64,000 bases of DNA from Actinokineospora fastidiosa (GTDB taxonomy: Bacteria > Actinomycetota > Actinomycetes > Mycobacteriales > Pseudonocardiaceae), in assembly GCF_014648415.1 (NCBI RefSeq), contig NZ_BMRB01000003.1:558001-622000 (forward strand). Reading direction: 5' to 3'. The position numbers were made by a program, and so were the translations under genes. The notes under the pieces were generated by a model. The model had not been told where the DNA came from, made no database searches, and saw only the letters and a program-made list of their open reading frames with translations. Below, piece by piece: positions 29,053 through 38,135 of this stretch. Within the stretch, counting starts at the first letter, position 1. Every line of letters begins with the position of its first letter.

Positions 29053-29282
29053 CGTCGCTCACCGCCCGACCGGTCGAGCACGCGCGAAGACGCCCCGTAC
29101 CGGAGCGCGGCGAGGTAGTCGTGGCCACGGCCGGTCAGCCAGCAGTGGACCACGCCGTCCTCGTGCCCGAACCTGATCTCGTCGGCGATCAGGACCTGAT
29201 CGCGCGCCCACGATGCCGCCTCCTGCTCCGCGGCGGGCAGCAACAGCAGAGCCATTGGATGGTTGCCACCTGCACCAGCCAC
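29049..29282 (-). CDS. Small hypothetical protein of the integration module
   Basis: Up to 77 residues from GTG 29282, or 68 from the internal ATG at 29255. It is rich in charged and aromatic residues (ASWARDQVLIADEIRFGHED, CWLTGRGHDYLAALRYG) with no signal or membrane segment. I recognise no family. The stop overlaps the start of the excisionase by 4 nt, which supports it being a real gene of the int-xis operon. Confidence 0.55.
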   Translation of the reverse strand: MAGAGGNHPMALLLLPAAEQEAASWARDQVLIADEIRFGHEDGVVHCWLTGRGHDYLAALRYGASSRVLDRSGGERR

Positions 29283-29465
29283 GACACCGCCCGGTTCAGC
29301 AGCGGCGCGGTACCGGACAGATCGTGTGCTCTCGCGATATTGTGGTCCGTCGATGGGTGGACACGAGGGAGCGGCTGGCGGTGATCGAACGGGCTAAGCG
29401 ACAGTGCCGGGTGCCGGTCGGCTGGTTGCCGCCGGAGTCGCTGGGCGCTCGCTCGCGGAGTGGAC

Positions 29466-32387
29466 ATGACGGTCATTGAAGGCAGTACCGTGCGGGACTT
29501 CGTGCTGGGTCTGCTGTCCGACCACGGGGACTGGCCGACTGCCCGTGGTGCGGACTTGGGGCGAGCCGACCTCGATGTGTTACTTGAGGACGACGTTCGG
29601 AACGCGTTGGTGCGGTTGAATCCGGCGATCGTCGAGGAGCCGAGTCGTGCTGACGAGGTGTTGTACCGGCTTCGAGGTATCACGCTTTCGGCACGTAGCA
29701 CAGGTCTGATCTCGGCCAACGAGGAGTTCCGCGCCTGGCTGTTGGGCGAGAAGGCCATGCCCTACGGCCAGGGACACCAGCACGTCCCGGTGACACTGAT
29801 CGACTTCGACAACCTGTCACGGAACACATACCGGGTGGCTACCGACGTCACGTTTCGACACGGGAGGGTTACCCGGCGGTTCGAACTCGTGCTGTACGTC
29901 AACGGCGTTCCACTGGTGGTCGGTGTGGCCACGACCCCGCCGCGACCGGCCGTGACCTGGGCAGATGGCGCCTTCCAGGTTAAGGAAGACGAACGGGACG
30001 TGGCCGCGTTCTTCGTGCCCAACGTGTTCTCGTTCGCCACGGACGGCCGGGAGTTGCGTTTCGGCTCGGTGCTGATGCCGCTAAATCTCTGGAGTACCTG
30101 GCGGACGGGCGAGCGCACGGAGCCTCCCGGGCCGCTCCTGGTCGAGCAGGGCGTTCGTGGCCTGCTCACGCCCCGGACGGTTCTCGATGTCCTGCACGAC
30201 TTCACCGTCTTCGCCACTGACGACCAGCATCGCAAGATCAAAATCATCTGCCGGTATCAGCAGTACGAGGCCGTCAACAACATCGTTGAGCGGGTCCGGG
30301 ACGGCGTTGTCCATAAGGGACTGATCTGGCATTTCCAGGGTTCTGGTAAGTCGCTGCTCATGGTGTTCGCCGCGCAGAAACTGCGCAGGCATCCCCGGCT
30401 CGGCTCGCCGACCGTGCTGATCGTGGTTGACCGGATCGACCTCGACACCCAGATCACCGCAACGTTCAACGCCGCGGACATACCGAATCTGGTCTCCACC
30501 GAGTCAGGTGACGAGTTGATCGAACTGCTCCGTACCGAGCAGCGGAAGATCATTATCACCACAATCCAGAAGTTCCGCGACGCCCGAGCCGAGGTGTCGG
30601 TGCGGCGGAACATCATTTGTCTGGTCGATGAGGCACACCGCACTCAGGAAGGTGACCTTGGCCAGCGGATGCGTGACGCGCTGCCGAACGCGTTCCTGTT
30701 CGGCCTCACCGGGACGCCGATCAACGACCGGGAACGCAACACGTTCCGGACGTTCGGCGCCGACGAGGACCCTGGCCGCTATCTGTCCCGCTACACCCAG
30801 GCGGACTCGCTGCGCGACGGCACCACCTTGCCGCTGCATTTCGAGCCAAGACCCACCGAGTTCCGCATCGACCGGACCGTGCTTGACGCCGAGTTCAACC
30901 AATTGACTGACGACTTGTCCGAGGAGGAGCGGGAGGCCGTTGCCGATCGAGCAGGTCGTATGGCGATGCTGATCAAGGCGGATCGGCGGATCAAGCGGGT
31001 GTGTGCTGACATCGCAAGGCACTACACGGAGAAGGTCGAGCCGAACGGCTTCAAGGCGCAGGTCGTCACGTTCGACAAGGAGTCCTGTGCCCGGTACAAG
31101 GACGAGCTGGATACGCTGCTCGGCCCGGACGCGTCGGCGGTGGTCATCTCGACCGGCTCCGGCACGCCCAAGTGGCTCAACGAGCGTTTCGCCCGCACGA
31201 AGGACGCGGAGGAACGATTGCTCAACCGGTTCCGCGACCCGGACGACCCGCTGAAGATCCTCATCGTCACCGGCCGCCTGCTCACCGGGTTTGACGCACC
31301 CATCCTGCAGGCGATGTACCTGGACAAGGTGATCAAGAACCACAACCTGCTGCAGGCGGTCTGCCGCACCAACCGGCCCTTCGAGCACGGCGGGCGAACC
31401 AAGACCCACGGCCTGGTGGTCGACTACCTCGGGGTGTTCGATCACTTGGCCAAGGCGCTCCAGTTCGACGAGCAGGCCATGCAGCAGGTCGTCACGAATA
31501 TCAGCCGACTGGCTGACGAGTTGCCAGCTGCCATGGCCAAGTGTATGGCCTTCTTCCCCGCCTATCTGGATCGTTCCCTCGACGGTCACGAAGGGTTGTT
31601 CGCCGCTCAGCAGTACCTGCCGGACGATGCCACGCGGGACAGGTTCGCGGCGGCCTACCGCCGGCTCGCCGAGTTGTGGGAGGCGTTGTCTCCCGATCCG
31701 GCGCTGACCGAGTACCGCGCCGACTACGTCTGGCTCACCCAGGTGTACCGCTCAGTCCAGCCGGGCGGCAGCACCGGCCGGCTGCTGTGGCGAATGCTTG
31801 GCGCCAAGACGATGGAGATCATCAACGCGAACGTGCATGTCGACGTGCGCGCCGACGACCTTGACACGCTCGTCCTCGACGCGGAGATGGTGGAGGCATT
31901 GGAGCAGACGCCGGAGATAAGTTCTCGGCGGGTGGCGGGGCAGCTCGCCGAGCGGTTACGGCCACACCGGGACGACCCACGGTTCCTGTCGCTGGCTGAG
32001 CGGCTTGAGCAGCTTCGCCAGCAACACCAGCTTGGTCAGCTCAGCAGTCTGCTGTACCTCAAGGCGCTGCTCGGCCTGGCTCGGGACTTCGTCGCGTTGG
32101 AGCTGGAAACCGCGGCGGTCGGCGAGACCGGAGTGGCAGGCGGTCGAGCGGCGCTGACGAGGCTGTTCCAGCAGACCCGTAACGGCAACACGGCGGTCGC
32201 CGTCGAACGAATAGTGTCGGACATCGACGATATCGTGCGGAAGATCCGGTTTCCCGGCTGGCAGCACACCATCGGCGGCGCCCGAGAGGTTAAGCAGGCA
32301 CTGCGCCGCACGTTGTTGAAGTACAAGTTGCACCGCGACGAAGATTTGTTCACCAAGGCATACGACTACATCCGCCAGTACTACTGA
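29466..32387 (+). CDS. HsdR-like type I restriction translocase with a degenerate nuclease site (HsdR1)
   Basis: ATG 29466 has GGAG 5 nt upstream, giving 973 residues. The architecture is that of type I HsdR: an N-terminal nuclease fold, then a superfamily 2 translocase with Walker A FQGSGKSLLM (about 290-299), DEAH at 388-391, GLTGTPIN and ILIVTGRLLTGFDAP, then a helical C-terminus. It aligns closely with HsdR2 at 39304. The PD-(D/E)xK site is lost: Glu140, Val154 and Thr156 stand where HsdR2 has Asp143, Glu157 and Lys159. The tyrosine after the conserved Gln171 is also replaced, by Glu176. It should bind ATP and move on DNA but not cut it. It heads the DUF262-ATPase-HsdM1 unit. Confidence 0.9.
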   Translation: MTVIEGSTVRDFVLGLLSDHGDWPTARGADLGRADLDVLLEDDVRNALVRLNPAIVEEPSRADEVLYRLRGITLSARSTGLISANEEFRAWLLGEKAMPYGQGHQHVPVTLIDFDNLSRNTYRVATDVTFRHGRVTRRFELVLYVNGVPLVVGVATTPPRPAVTWADGAFQVKEDERDVAAFFVPNVFSFATDGRELRFGSVLMPLNLWSTWRTGERTEPPGPLLVEQGVRGLLTPRTVLDVLHDFTVFATDDQHRKIKIICRYQQYEAVNNIVERVRDGVVHKGLIWHFQGSGKSLLMVFAAQKLRRHPRLGSPTVLIVVDRIDLDTQITATFNAADIPNLVSTESGDELIELLRTEQRKIIITTIQKFRDARAEVSVRRNIICLVDEAHRTQEGDLGQRMRDALPNAFLFGLTGTPINDRERNTFRTFGADEDPGRYLSRYTQADSLRDGTTLPLHFEPRPTEFRIDRTVLDAEFNQLTDDLSEEEREAVADRAGRMAMLIKADRRIKRVCADIARHYTEKVEPNGFKAQVVTFDKESCARYKDELDTLLGPDASAVVISTGSGTPKWLNERFARTKDAEERLLNRFRDPDDPLKILIVTGRLLTGFDAPILQAMYLDKVIKNHNLLQAVCRTNRPFEHGGRTKTHGLVVDYLGVFDHLAKALQFDEQAMQQVVTNISRLADELPAAMAKCMAFFPAYLDRSLDGHEGLFAAQQYLPDDATRDRFAAAYRRLAELWEALSPDPALTEYRADYVWLTQVYRSVQPGGSTGRLLWRMLGAKTMEIINANVHVDVRADDLDTLVLDAEMVEALEQTPEISSRRVAGQLAERLRPHRDDPRFLSLAERLEQLRQQHQLGQLSSLLYLKALLGLARDFVALELETAAVGETGVAGGRAALTRLFQQTRNGNTAVAVERIVSDIDDIVRKIRFPGWQHTIGGAREVKQALRRTLLKYKLHRDEDLFTKAYDYIRQYY

Positions 32388-32415
32388 GCGGTCGGCGACA
32401 GGCGAAAGGGCGGCG

Positions 32416-33630
32416 ATGGCGACACCGAGGGCGCTGCGCGGCGTGGCACGGCCACGCGTGCAGACCGTCGGCGAGCTACTCGCCGAGCTCGACGACGGCA
32501 ATCTGCGCATCGAGCTGGACCGGACAGGTGCCGCAGAATGGTCGGAGCACCGCAAACATCTGCTGCTCGACTCCATCCTGCGTGGCTGGCCGATCGGTCC
32601 GCTGTATGCCCTGGTCGCCGAGGACGGCCGACGCACAGTGGTCGATGGTGGTCGACGGCTTGGGACGCTGCGCGAGTTCACCGCGAACGAGCTTGACGTG
32701 GACGGCCGGCTGACACCACACAGCGATTCGCTTTCCGATATAGACAGCAAGACATATCAAGATTTGTCAAGCGGTCTGCGGAGTGCGTTCAATGACTATC
32801 CTGTCGTGGTTATCGAATTTGATGGGATAGCTCAGGAAGATATCCGTCCGGCGCTTTTCCGGATCAATGATGTTGACCGAATGTCCGCTGCGCAGCGTCG
32901 CATGGTGGAAGCTGGCAAATTCGGCGAGCAGATCCGCGAATTGACCAGTAGCGCCGCGGACTGGGGTCTCACTACCGAACGAATTGGTTTCTCCAACGTC
33001 TCGCTGTTCTACGAGGACGTGCTTGGCAGGGTGATCGTCGCGGTGGAGCAGCGCGATCTCAGGGTGGCAGGCAGCGACTCGGCGCCGTTGGCCGCGCGGC
33101 TCAGAGCCGGTCATCCCGCGCCGCCAGATGTGTACGCCGCGGTGTCCGATGCCCTTAAGAGCCTGGTCGCCAGGCCGGAGTTGGCGGAGCCCGCCGTCCG
33201 GTTCAGCAAGGCCACGCTCGCGTCCTGGCTGTTGCTGATGGTCTATGCACAACGCCAGTTCGGTCCCGGCGTCGAACACTATGTTGGCTACCTGATGGAA
33301 TGGCTGGAACCGCAACGCCGCAGGCTCGCGGCCGGCCTGGACCTCGACTCCGAGCCTCCGTTTCGCGGCGAGCCTATGGCCGACCTGCCCGCCGCCGACC
33401 TGCTCGTGGTGTTCAACGACCGGGCCGCGGTGGAGACGATGACCAGCGAGTCGTTGTGCATTCGGGACGCCGTGCTGTGGATGTTCCTGGTTGCCGTCGG
33501 CGGTGTCCCGACGCTTGACCGCCCGCCCGTCCCGCAACTACTCGTCCTGCACGACCAGATACGGAACTCCGCCGACCTGGAGTCGGTCGCCGCCGCCGTG
33601 CACGCTGTGGAGTGGGGGCGCTGGGCTTGA
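32416..33630 (+). CDS. DUF262 (GmrSD/ParB-like nuclease) domain protein
   Basis: ATG 32416, 404 residues. The N-terminal half follows the DUF262 pattern: a fIEL strand, EWSEHRKHLLLDSILRGWPI (42-60), GPLYALV and VVDGGRRLGTLREF (75-88), then DIRPALFRINDVDRMSAAQRR. The usual DGQQR motif, needed for nucleotide and nuclease function in GmrSD relatives, reads DGGRR here (77-81), so activity may be altered. The C-terminal half is helical, ending in VEWGRWA, and I cannot assign it. DUF262 proteins are effectors in type IV restriction and several phage-defence systems. AT-richer codons appear near 32720-32990, suggesting a separate origin. Confidence 0.8.
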   Translation: MATPRALRGVARPRVQTVGELLAELDDGNLRIELDRTGAAEWSEHRKHLLLDSILRGWPIGPLYALVAEDGRRTVVDGGRRLGTLREFTANELDVDGRLTPHSDSLSDIDSKTYQDLSSGLRSAFNDYPVVVIEFDGIAQEDIRPALFRINDVDRMSAAQRRMVEAGKFGEQIRELTSSAADWGLTTERIGFSNVSLFYEDVLGRVIVAVEQRDLRVAGSDSAPLAARLRAGHPAPPDVYAAVSDALKSLVARPELAEPAVRFSKATLASWLLLMVYAQRQFGPGVEHYVGYLMEWLEPQRRRLAAGLDLDSEPPFRGEPMADLPAADLLVVFNDRAAVETMTSESLCIRDAVLWMFLVAVGGVPTLDRPPVPQLLVLHDQIRNSADLESVAAAVHAVEWGRWA

Positions 33631-35054
33631 GGCGGAGCAACGTTCAACGCAACTACGAGACGCTCTCCAGTGCCGATCACCCGTATCCGCTGCGTGCCGT
33701 CACGATCGACGGGCATGTTCACCTGGGCACGGTGACCGCGTTGCTCGAGTCGGGGGTCACGGTCTTCTGCGGCGTCAACGGGGTCGGCAAGACGCAGTTC
33801 CTGAAAACCCTCTCGGCCCACCTGGACGGCGGCGACACCGGCGACGCAACCGTCGAAGTCGACGTGCATGCCATAGCGAAAGCGGTGAAGTGTGTGCATG
33901 TCGACACCGGATGGGAATGCTTCGACACGGTTAACCAGGTGTCCCGCACGCCTAGCCTCGACGAAAAGCGCGCGGCCAGCGACCAACCACCTATGGACAA
34001 GCAGACGGCTGCCCTGCTCGGCTTCATCCTGAACCGAGACTACGACTCCGCGTCCGCGCAGGAGCTCGATCGGGACGACACCGACGGTGCCGGTACGTCC
34101 ACCTGGCACTACTACGAACTCACCTACCGGGGGGCGACCTACGGACCACGGGAAATGAGCCTCGGCGAGCTGGCTGCGTCCATCGTGCTCCGCGCGCTGC
34201 GAACCGCACGGTACGGCAGCGTGCTGCTCCTCGACGAACCGGAAAACTTCCTGTCACCGCAGGCACGGCGACGCTTGCTCGACGTCATCGTGTCGCACGC
34301 GGTCGACCGGAAACTGTCCGTCGTGATCGCCTCGCATTCCATCGAGATGGCCCGTCGTCTGCCGGCAACCTCGTTGCGGACGATCGAACGAGATCTGCGG
34401 GGGACCGGCGTCGCCATCGATCGCATGAGGTTCCCGTCACAAGTGGCCCACGCGATCGGCATCGAGGAGCGACCAGACGTGCTGCTGCTGGTCGAGGACT
34501 CCTTCGCGCGCTTGCTGCTCAAGGCGATATTGACCAGGCAGTTCCCGGAGTGGCGGATGGAGCTAGGCATTGTCGAGGCCGGCCGGGAACACGGCAGCCT
34601 CAGTGGCGGCGAAGGAGCGGTCGCCCAAGCGGCCAAGGCGCTTTCGGACAACGACATCGGTATTCGGGTGCTTGGCGTACTGGACGGCGACGCGCGGCAG
34701 AAGGAAAGCTTTTGCGACAAGCCGTATCTCGCCTTCTTGCCTGGCCTGGCCGCTCCGGAAAGCGTCGTACTTGACGCGGTCGCGGCATCGCCGTCCTCGG
34801 CGGCGACCGTCCTCGACGTGCCGGAGGAAGCGATCGCAAAAGGCTTGCGAGTCGTCGAAGGCGTTGACAGCCACGACCGGCCAGCAACGTTATGTCAGGC
34901 CGTCGGTGTCGAGGTCACCGAGATCGTCGGCTACGCGGCACGCTGGCTCGCCACATCTCCAGACCACGCGCAGCACGTGCAGGAACTGATGGAAAAGATC
35001 AATACGACGTTGTACCTAGGCCACGGAGAGTCAACGGAGGTGGACGTCCACTAA
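33612..35054 (+). CDS. ABC-type ATPase fused to a TOPRIM-like nuclease domain (OLD/PARIS-like)
   Basis: GTG 33612 gives 480 residues; TTG 33627 is an alternative. Either overlaps the DUF262 stop. Residues 40-250 form an SMC/ABC-like ATPase: Walker A GVNGVGKT (54-61), signature-like MSLGELA (182-188), Walker B VLLLDEPEN (204-212) and the SH switch at 241-242. Residues 288-390 resemble a TOPRIM fold: DVLLLVEDSFARLLLKAIL with Glu295 and VLGVLDGDA with Asp358 and Asp360. ATPase plus TOPRIM is the plan of OLD nucleases and of PARIS (AriA ATPase with AriB TOPRIM), which triggers when phages inhibit restriction. Position inside a type I locus supports such a defence role (inference). Confidence 0.85.
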   Translation: MGALGLRRSNVQRNYETLSSADHPYPLRAVTIDGHVHLGTVTALLESGVTVFCGVNGVGKTQFLKTLSAHLDGGDTGDATVEVDVHAIAKAVKCVHVDTGWECFDTVNQVSRTPSLDEKRAASDQPPMDKQTAALLGFILNRDYDSASAQELDRDDTDGAGTSTWHYYELTYRGATYGPREMSLGELAASIVLRALRTARYGSVLLLDEPENFLSPQARRRLLDVIVSHAVDRKLSVVIASHSIEMARRLPATSLRTIERDLRGTGVAIDRMRFPSQVAHAIGIEERPDVLLLVEDSFARLLLKAILTRQFPEWRMELGIVEAGREHGSLSGGEGAVAQAAKALSDNDIGIRVLGVLDGDARQKESFCDKPYLAFLPGLAAPESVVLDAVAASPSSAATVLDVPEEAIAKGLRVVEGVDSHDRPATLCQAVGVEVTEIVGYAARWLATSPDHAQHVQELMEKINTTLYLGHGESTEVDVH

Positions 35055-35103
35055 TCTCCGCGAGGCAATCCATGTCACTTGAACCGAGGAGCAGTACCGC
35101 ACC

Positions 35104-36639
35104 GTGCGAGCCCGTGTCCGAGCCGACAATAACGCGGCGCTACCGCTGCCGCTGAGCCTCGCCGAGGTCGAGCAGTACCTCGCCAAGGCGGCAGATCTGT
35201 TGCGCGGCAGCATCGACCAAGCCGACTTCAAGGCTTACATCTTCCCGTTGATGTTCTTCAAACGGATCAGCGACGTTTACGACGAGGAGTACCAGGCCGC
35301 GCTGGACGACTCGGACGGCGACCGCACGTACGCCTCGCTCCCCGAATTCCACCGCTTCAGCCTGCCGGAAGGCCACCGGTGGGAGGACGTTCGGGAGCGC
35401 ACGCAGAACATCGGCGAGGCGCTGCGCACCGCGTTCCGGGAGATCGAGAACGCCAACCAGGACGTGCTGTACGGGATCTTCGGCACCGCGAGCTGGACCA
35501 ACAAGGACAAGCTGCCCGACGCCCGGCTGAAGGACCTTATTGAGCACTTCTCCACCAAGAACCTGTCCAACGCGTCGGTGTCGCCGGACGTGTTCGGCCA
35601 AGCGTACGAGTACTTGATCAAACGGTTCGCTGACCTGTCGAACAAGAAGGCGGGTGAGTACTACACCCCGCGCTCAGTGGTGGCCTTGATGGTCAACATC
35701 CTCGACCCGAAGGAGGGCGAGACGGTGTACGACCCGGCCTGCGGCACCGGCGGCATGCTGATCGAGGTCATCGAGCACGTCAAGGCAGCAGGCGGTCGGC
35801 CCGAAACGTTGTGGGGCAAGCTCTACGGCCAAGAGAGAGTGCTTACCACCTCAGCAATCGCCAGGATGAACCTGCTGTTGCACGGCGTCCAGGACTTCGA
35901 GATCGTCCGTGACGACACACTGCGCTCGCCCAGGTTCCACGACACCCACGGCGGGCTAGCCAGGTTCGACTGCGTGATCGCCAACCCACCGTTCTCGCTG
36001 AAGAAGTGGGGTCATGAGGAATGGGCGTCCGATCCATGGGGGCGCGTTGAGCTGGGCGGCGTGCCACCGAAGGGCTACGCCGACTGGGCGTGGGTGCAGC
36101 ACATGGTCGCCTCCACACTGCCAGGTCGTCGTGGCCGGGTAGCCGTGGTGCTGCCGCAGGGAGCGCTGTTCCGGCAGGGCGCAGAGGGCCGCATCCGCGA
36201 ATACATGCTGGAGGCCGACCTGATCGAGGCAGTCATCGGACTGGCACCGAACCTGTTCTACGGCGCAGGTCTCGCCGCCTCGGTAATGATCCTGCGCAAG
36301 CACAAGGACAAGGACCGCAAGAGAAAGGTCCTGTTCATCAACGGCGAGAAACTGTTCAAACGCGGCCGCAACCAGAACACCCTCGAACGCGAACACGCCG
36401 AGACATTGCTGAAGACCTACCAGGCATACGCCGACGAGCCCGGCCTGGCCACCGTCGCCACTCTCGACGACATTGCTGCCAACGGACACAACCTCAACAT
36501 CCCCCTCTACGTCGAGCCAGTCGACATCGGCGAGCGGATCACTTTGGACCAGGCGCTGTCGGACCTTGAAGCGGCACGCGCCGCCGCCCGGGCGACCAGG
36601 GCGACGTTGGAAGCGGAACTGGCGAAGTGGGGGTTGTGA
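35104..36639 (+). CDS. hsdM: Type I N6-adenine DNA methyltransferase subunit, copy 1 (HsdM1)
   Basis: A 511-residue HsdM from GTG 35104; GAGGAG lies rather far upstream at 35083. It has the N-terminal HsdM helical domain (LRGSIDQADFKAYIFPLMFF), AdoMet motif I DPACGTGG (210-217), catalytic motif IV NPPF (294-297) and the YTPRSVVALMV segment before motif I. All residues needed for methylation are present. No hsdS follows directly. It belongs, by position, with HsdR1, and must either borrow the HsdS at 38132 or act without one. It overlaps HsdM2 by GTGA. Confidence 0.93.
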   Translation: MRARVRADNNAALPLPLSLAEVEQYLAKAADLLRGSIDQADFKAYIFPLMFFKRISDVYDEEYQAALDDSDGDRTYASLPEFHRFSLPEGHRWEDVRERTQNIGEALRTAFREIENANQDVLYGIFGTASWTNKDKLPDARLKDLIEHFSTKNLSNASVSPDVFGQAYEYLIKRFADLSNKKAGEYYTPRSVVALMVNILDPKEGETVYDPACGTGGMLIEVIEHVKAAGGRPETLWGKLYGQERVLTTSAIARMNLLLHGVQDFEIVRDDTLRSPRFHDTHGGLARFDCVIANPPFSLKKWGHEEWASDPWGRVELGGVPPKGYADWAWVQHMVASTLPGRRGRVAVVLPQGALFRQGAEGRIREYMLEADLIEAVIGLAPNLFYGAGLAASVMILRKHKDKDRKRKVLFINGEKLFKRGRNQNTLEREHAETLLKTYQAYADEPGLATVATLDDIAANGHNLNIPLYVEPVDIGERITLDQALSDLEAARAAARATRATLEAELAKWGL

Positions 36640-38135
36640 GACCAGTGGCCAGGCACATAACCCAGAGCGAGTTGGAAAGCTACCTGTGGGGCGCGGCGGA
36701 ACTGCTCCGTGGGCAGATCGATGCGGGCGACTACAAGCAGTTCATCTTCCCGCTGGTGTTCCTCAAACGCCTCTCCGACGTCTACGACGAGGAGCACGCC
36801 GCCGGCCTGGACACCTATCACGACGAGGAACTCGCCGACCTCCCGGAGAACCATCGCTTCGACATCCCCGACGGTGCCCACTGGTCCGACATCCGCGCGG
36901 TCACCACCAACGTCGGCACCGCGATCCGCAAAGCGATGAACGCCATCGAGAAAGCCAACCCGGAAACCTTGCCCGGCGTGTTCGGCGACGGCGACTGGGG
37001 CAACAAGGACCTGCTCCCGGACTCCACCCTGACCGGCCTGATCGAGCACTTCTCCACCAAGACCCTGTCCGTGGCCAATCTGCCCGAGGACGAACTCGGC
37101 CAAGGCTACGAGTACCTGATCAAGAAGTTCGCCGATGACTCCGGCCACACCGCCCAGGAGTTCTACACCAACCGCACCCTGGTCCACCTGATGACCATGA
37201 TGCTCAAACCCGAACCAGGCGAGAGCGTCTACGACCCCACCTGCGGCACCGGCGGCATGCTCATCTCGACCGCCGCCGAACTCCGCCGCCAAGGCCGAGA
37301 ATGGCGCAACCTCAAGCTCTACGGCCAGGAACTCAACTACGGAACCTCCGCCATCGCTAGAATGAACCTGTTCCTACACGGCATCGAGGACGGCCACATC
37401 GAACACGGCGACACCCTTACCAAACCCGCCTTCCTCGACCACCACGGCCGCCTCCGCACCTTCGACGTGGTCCTCGCCAACCCGCCCTACTCCATCAAAA
37501 ACTGGAACCGCGCCGCCTTCACCAAAGACCCCCATGGCCGAAACATGTGGGGCATCCCCCCACAGAACGCCGCCGATTACGCATTTGTTCAGCACATCGC
37601 GAGGAGCCTAGATCCCGAGTCGGGTCGAGCGGCCATCCTCCTTCCGCATGGCATCTTGACCCGCGTCTCGGAATCCGCCGTGCGCCGCGCGATGGTGGAG
37701 TCGGACCTTGTCGAAGCGGTGATCGGTCTGGCTGCTGGCCTGTTCTATAACTCAACGATGGAAGCAATCGTTCTCGTGCTCAGGACCCGAAAACCCGCAA
37801 ATCGTCGTGGCCGGGTGCTGTTCGTCAACGCTGTTAATGAGTTCGCCCGCGAACAATCGCAGTCATTCTTGCGCAAACAACATCAACAGAAAATTCTGGT
37901 TGCATACGAAAATTTCGCGAACGACGACGGGTTCGCCGCAGTCGTCACTCGCGAACAGATTGCAGAAAAGAATTTTAATCTCGCAATCCCAATGCACGTA
38001 AAGGCAGTCAGCGGCCGTCGAGTCACCGAGGATAGCATCGACAGTATGGTCACGACATGGCGCAGCGCGGCCACGCAGGCTGACACGGCCGTTGCGGACG
38101 TACTCGCACTTCTCGGTCACCAGGTGGAGAAATGA
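36636..38135 (+). CDS. hsdM: Type I N6-adenine DNA methyltransferase subunit, copy 2 (HsdM2)
   Basis: From GTG 36636 (overlapping the HsdM1 stop) the protein has 499 residues, with motif I DPTCGTGG (200-207) and motif IV NPPY (282-285). The N-terminus (LLRGQIDAGDYKQFIFPLVF) parallels HsdM1, so the two are paralogues, but they are clearly diverged. Codons become AT-richer towards the 3' end (after about 37850), continuing into hsdS. With HsdS and HsdR2 downstream it forms a complete type I set. Confidence 0.93.
   Translation: MRPVARHITQSELESYLWGAAELLRGQIDAGDYKQFIFPLVFLKRLSDVYDEEHAAGLDTYHDEELADLPENHRFDIPDGAHWSDIRAVTTNVGTAIRKAMNAIEKANPETLPGVFGDGDWGNKDLLPDSTLTGLIEHFSTKTLSVANLPEDELGQGYEYLIKKFADDSGHTAQEFYTNRTLVHLMTMMLKPEPGESVYDPTCGTGGMLISTAAELRRQGREWRNLKLYGQELNYGTSAIARMNLFLHGIEDGHIEHGDTLTKPAFLDHHGRLRTFDVVLANPPYSIKNWNRAAFTKDPHGRNMWGIPPQNAADYAFVQHIARSLDPESGRAAILLPHGILTRVSESAVRRAMVESDLVEAVIGLAAGLFYNSTMEAIVLVLRTRKPANRRGRVLFVNAVNEFAREQSQSFLRKQHQQKILVAYENFANDDGFAAVVTREQIAEKNFNLAIPMHVKAVSGRRVTEDSIDSMVTTWRSAATQADTAVADVLALLGHQVEK

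Noticed and set aside
29213-29479. 88-codon plus-strand frame before hsdR1
   Set aside because: It overlaps the hypothetical gene of the int operon and the HsdR1 start, and shows no ribosome site or domain; the stretch more likely holds the hsdR1 promoter.
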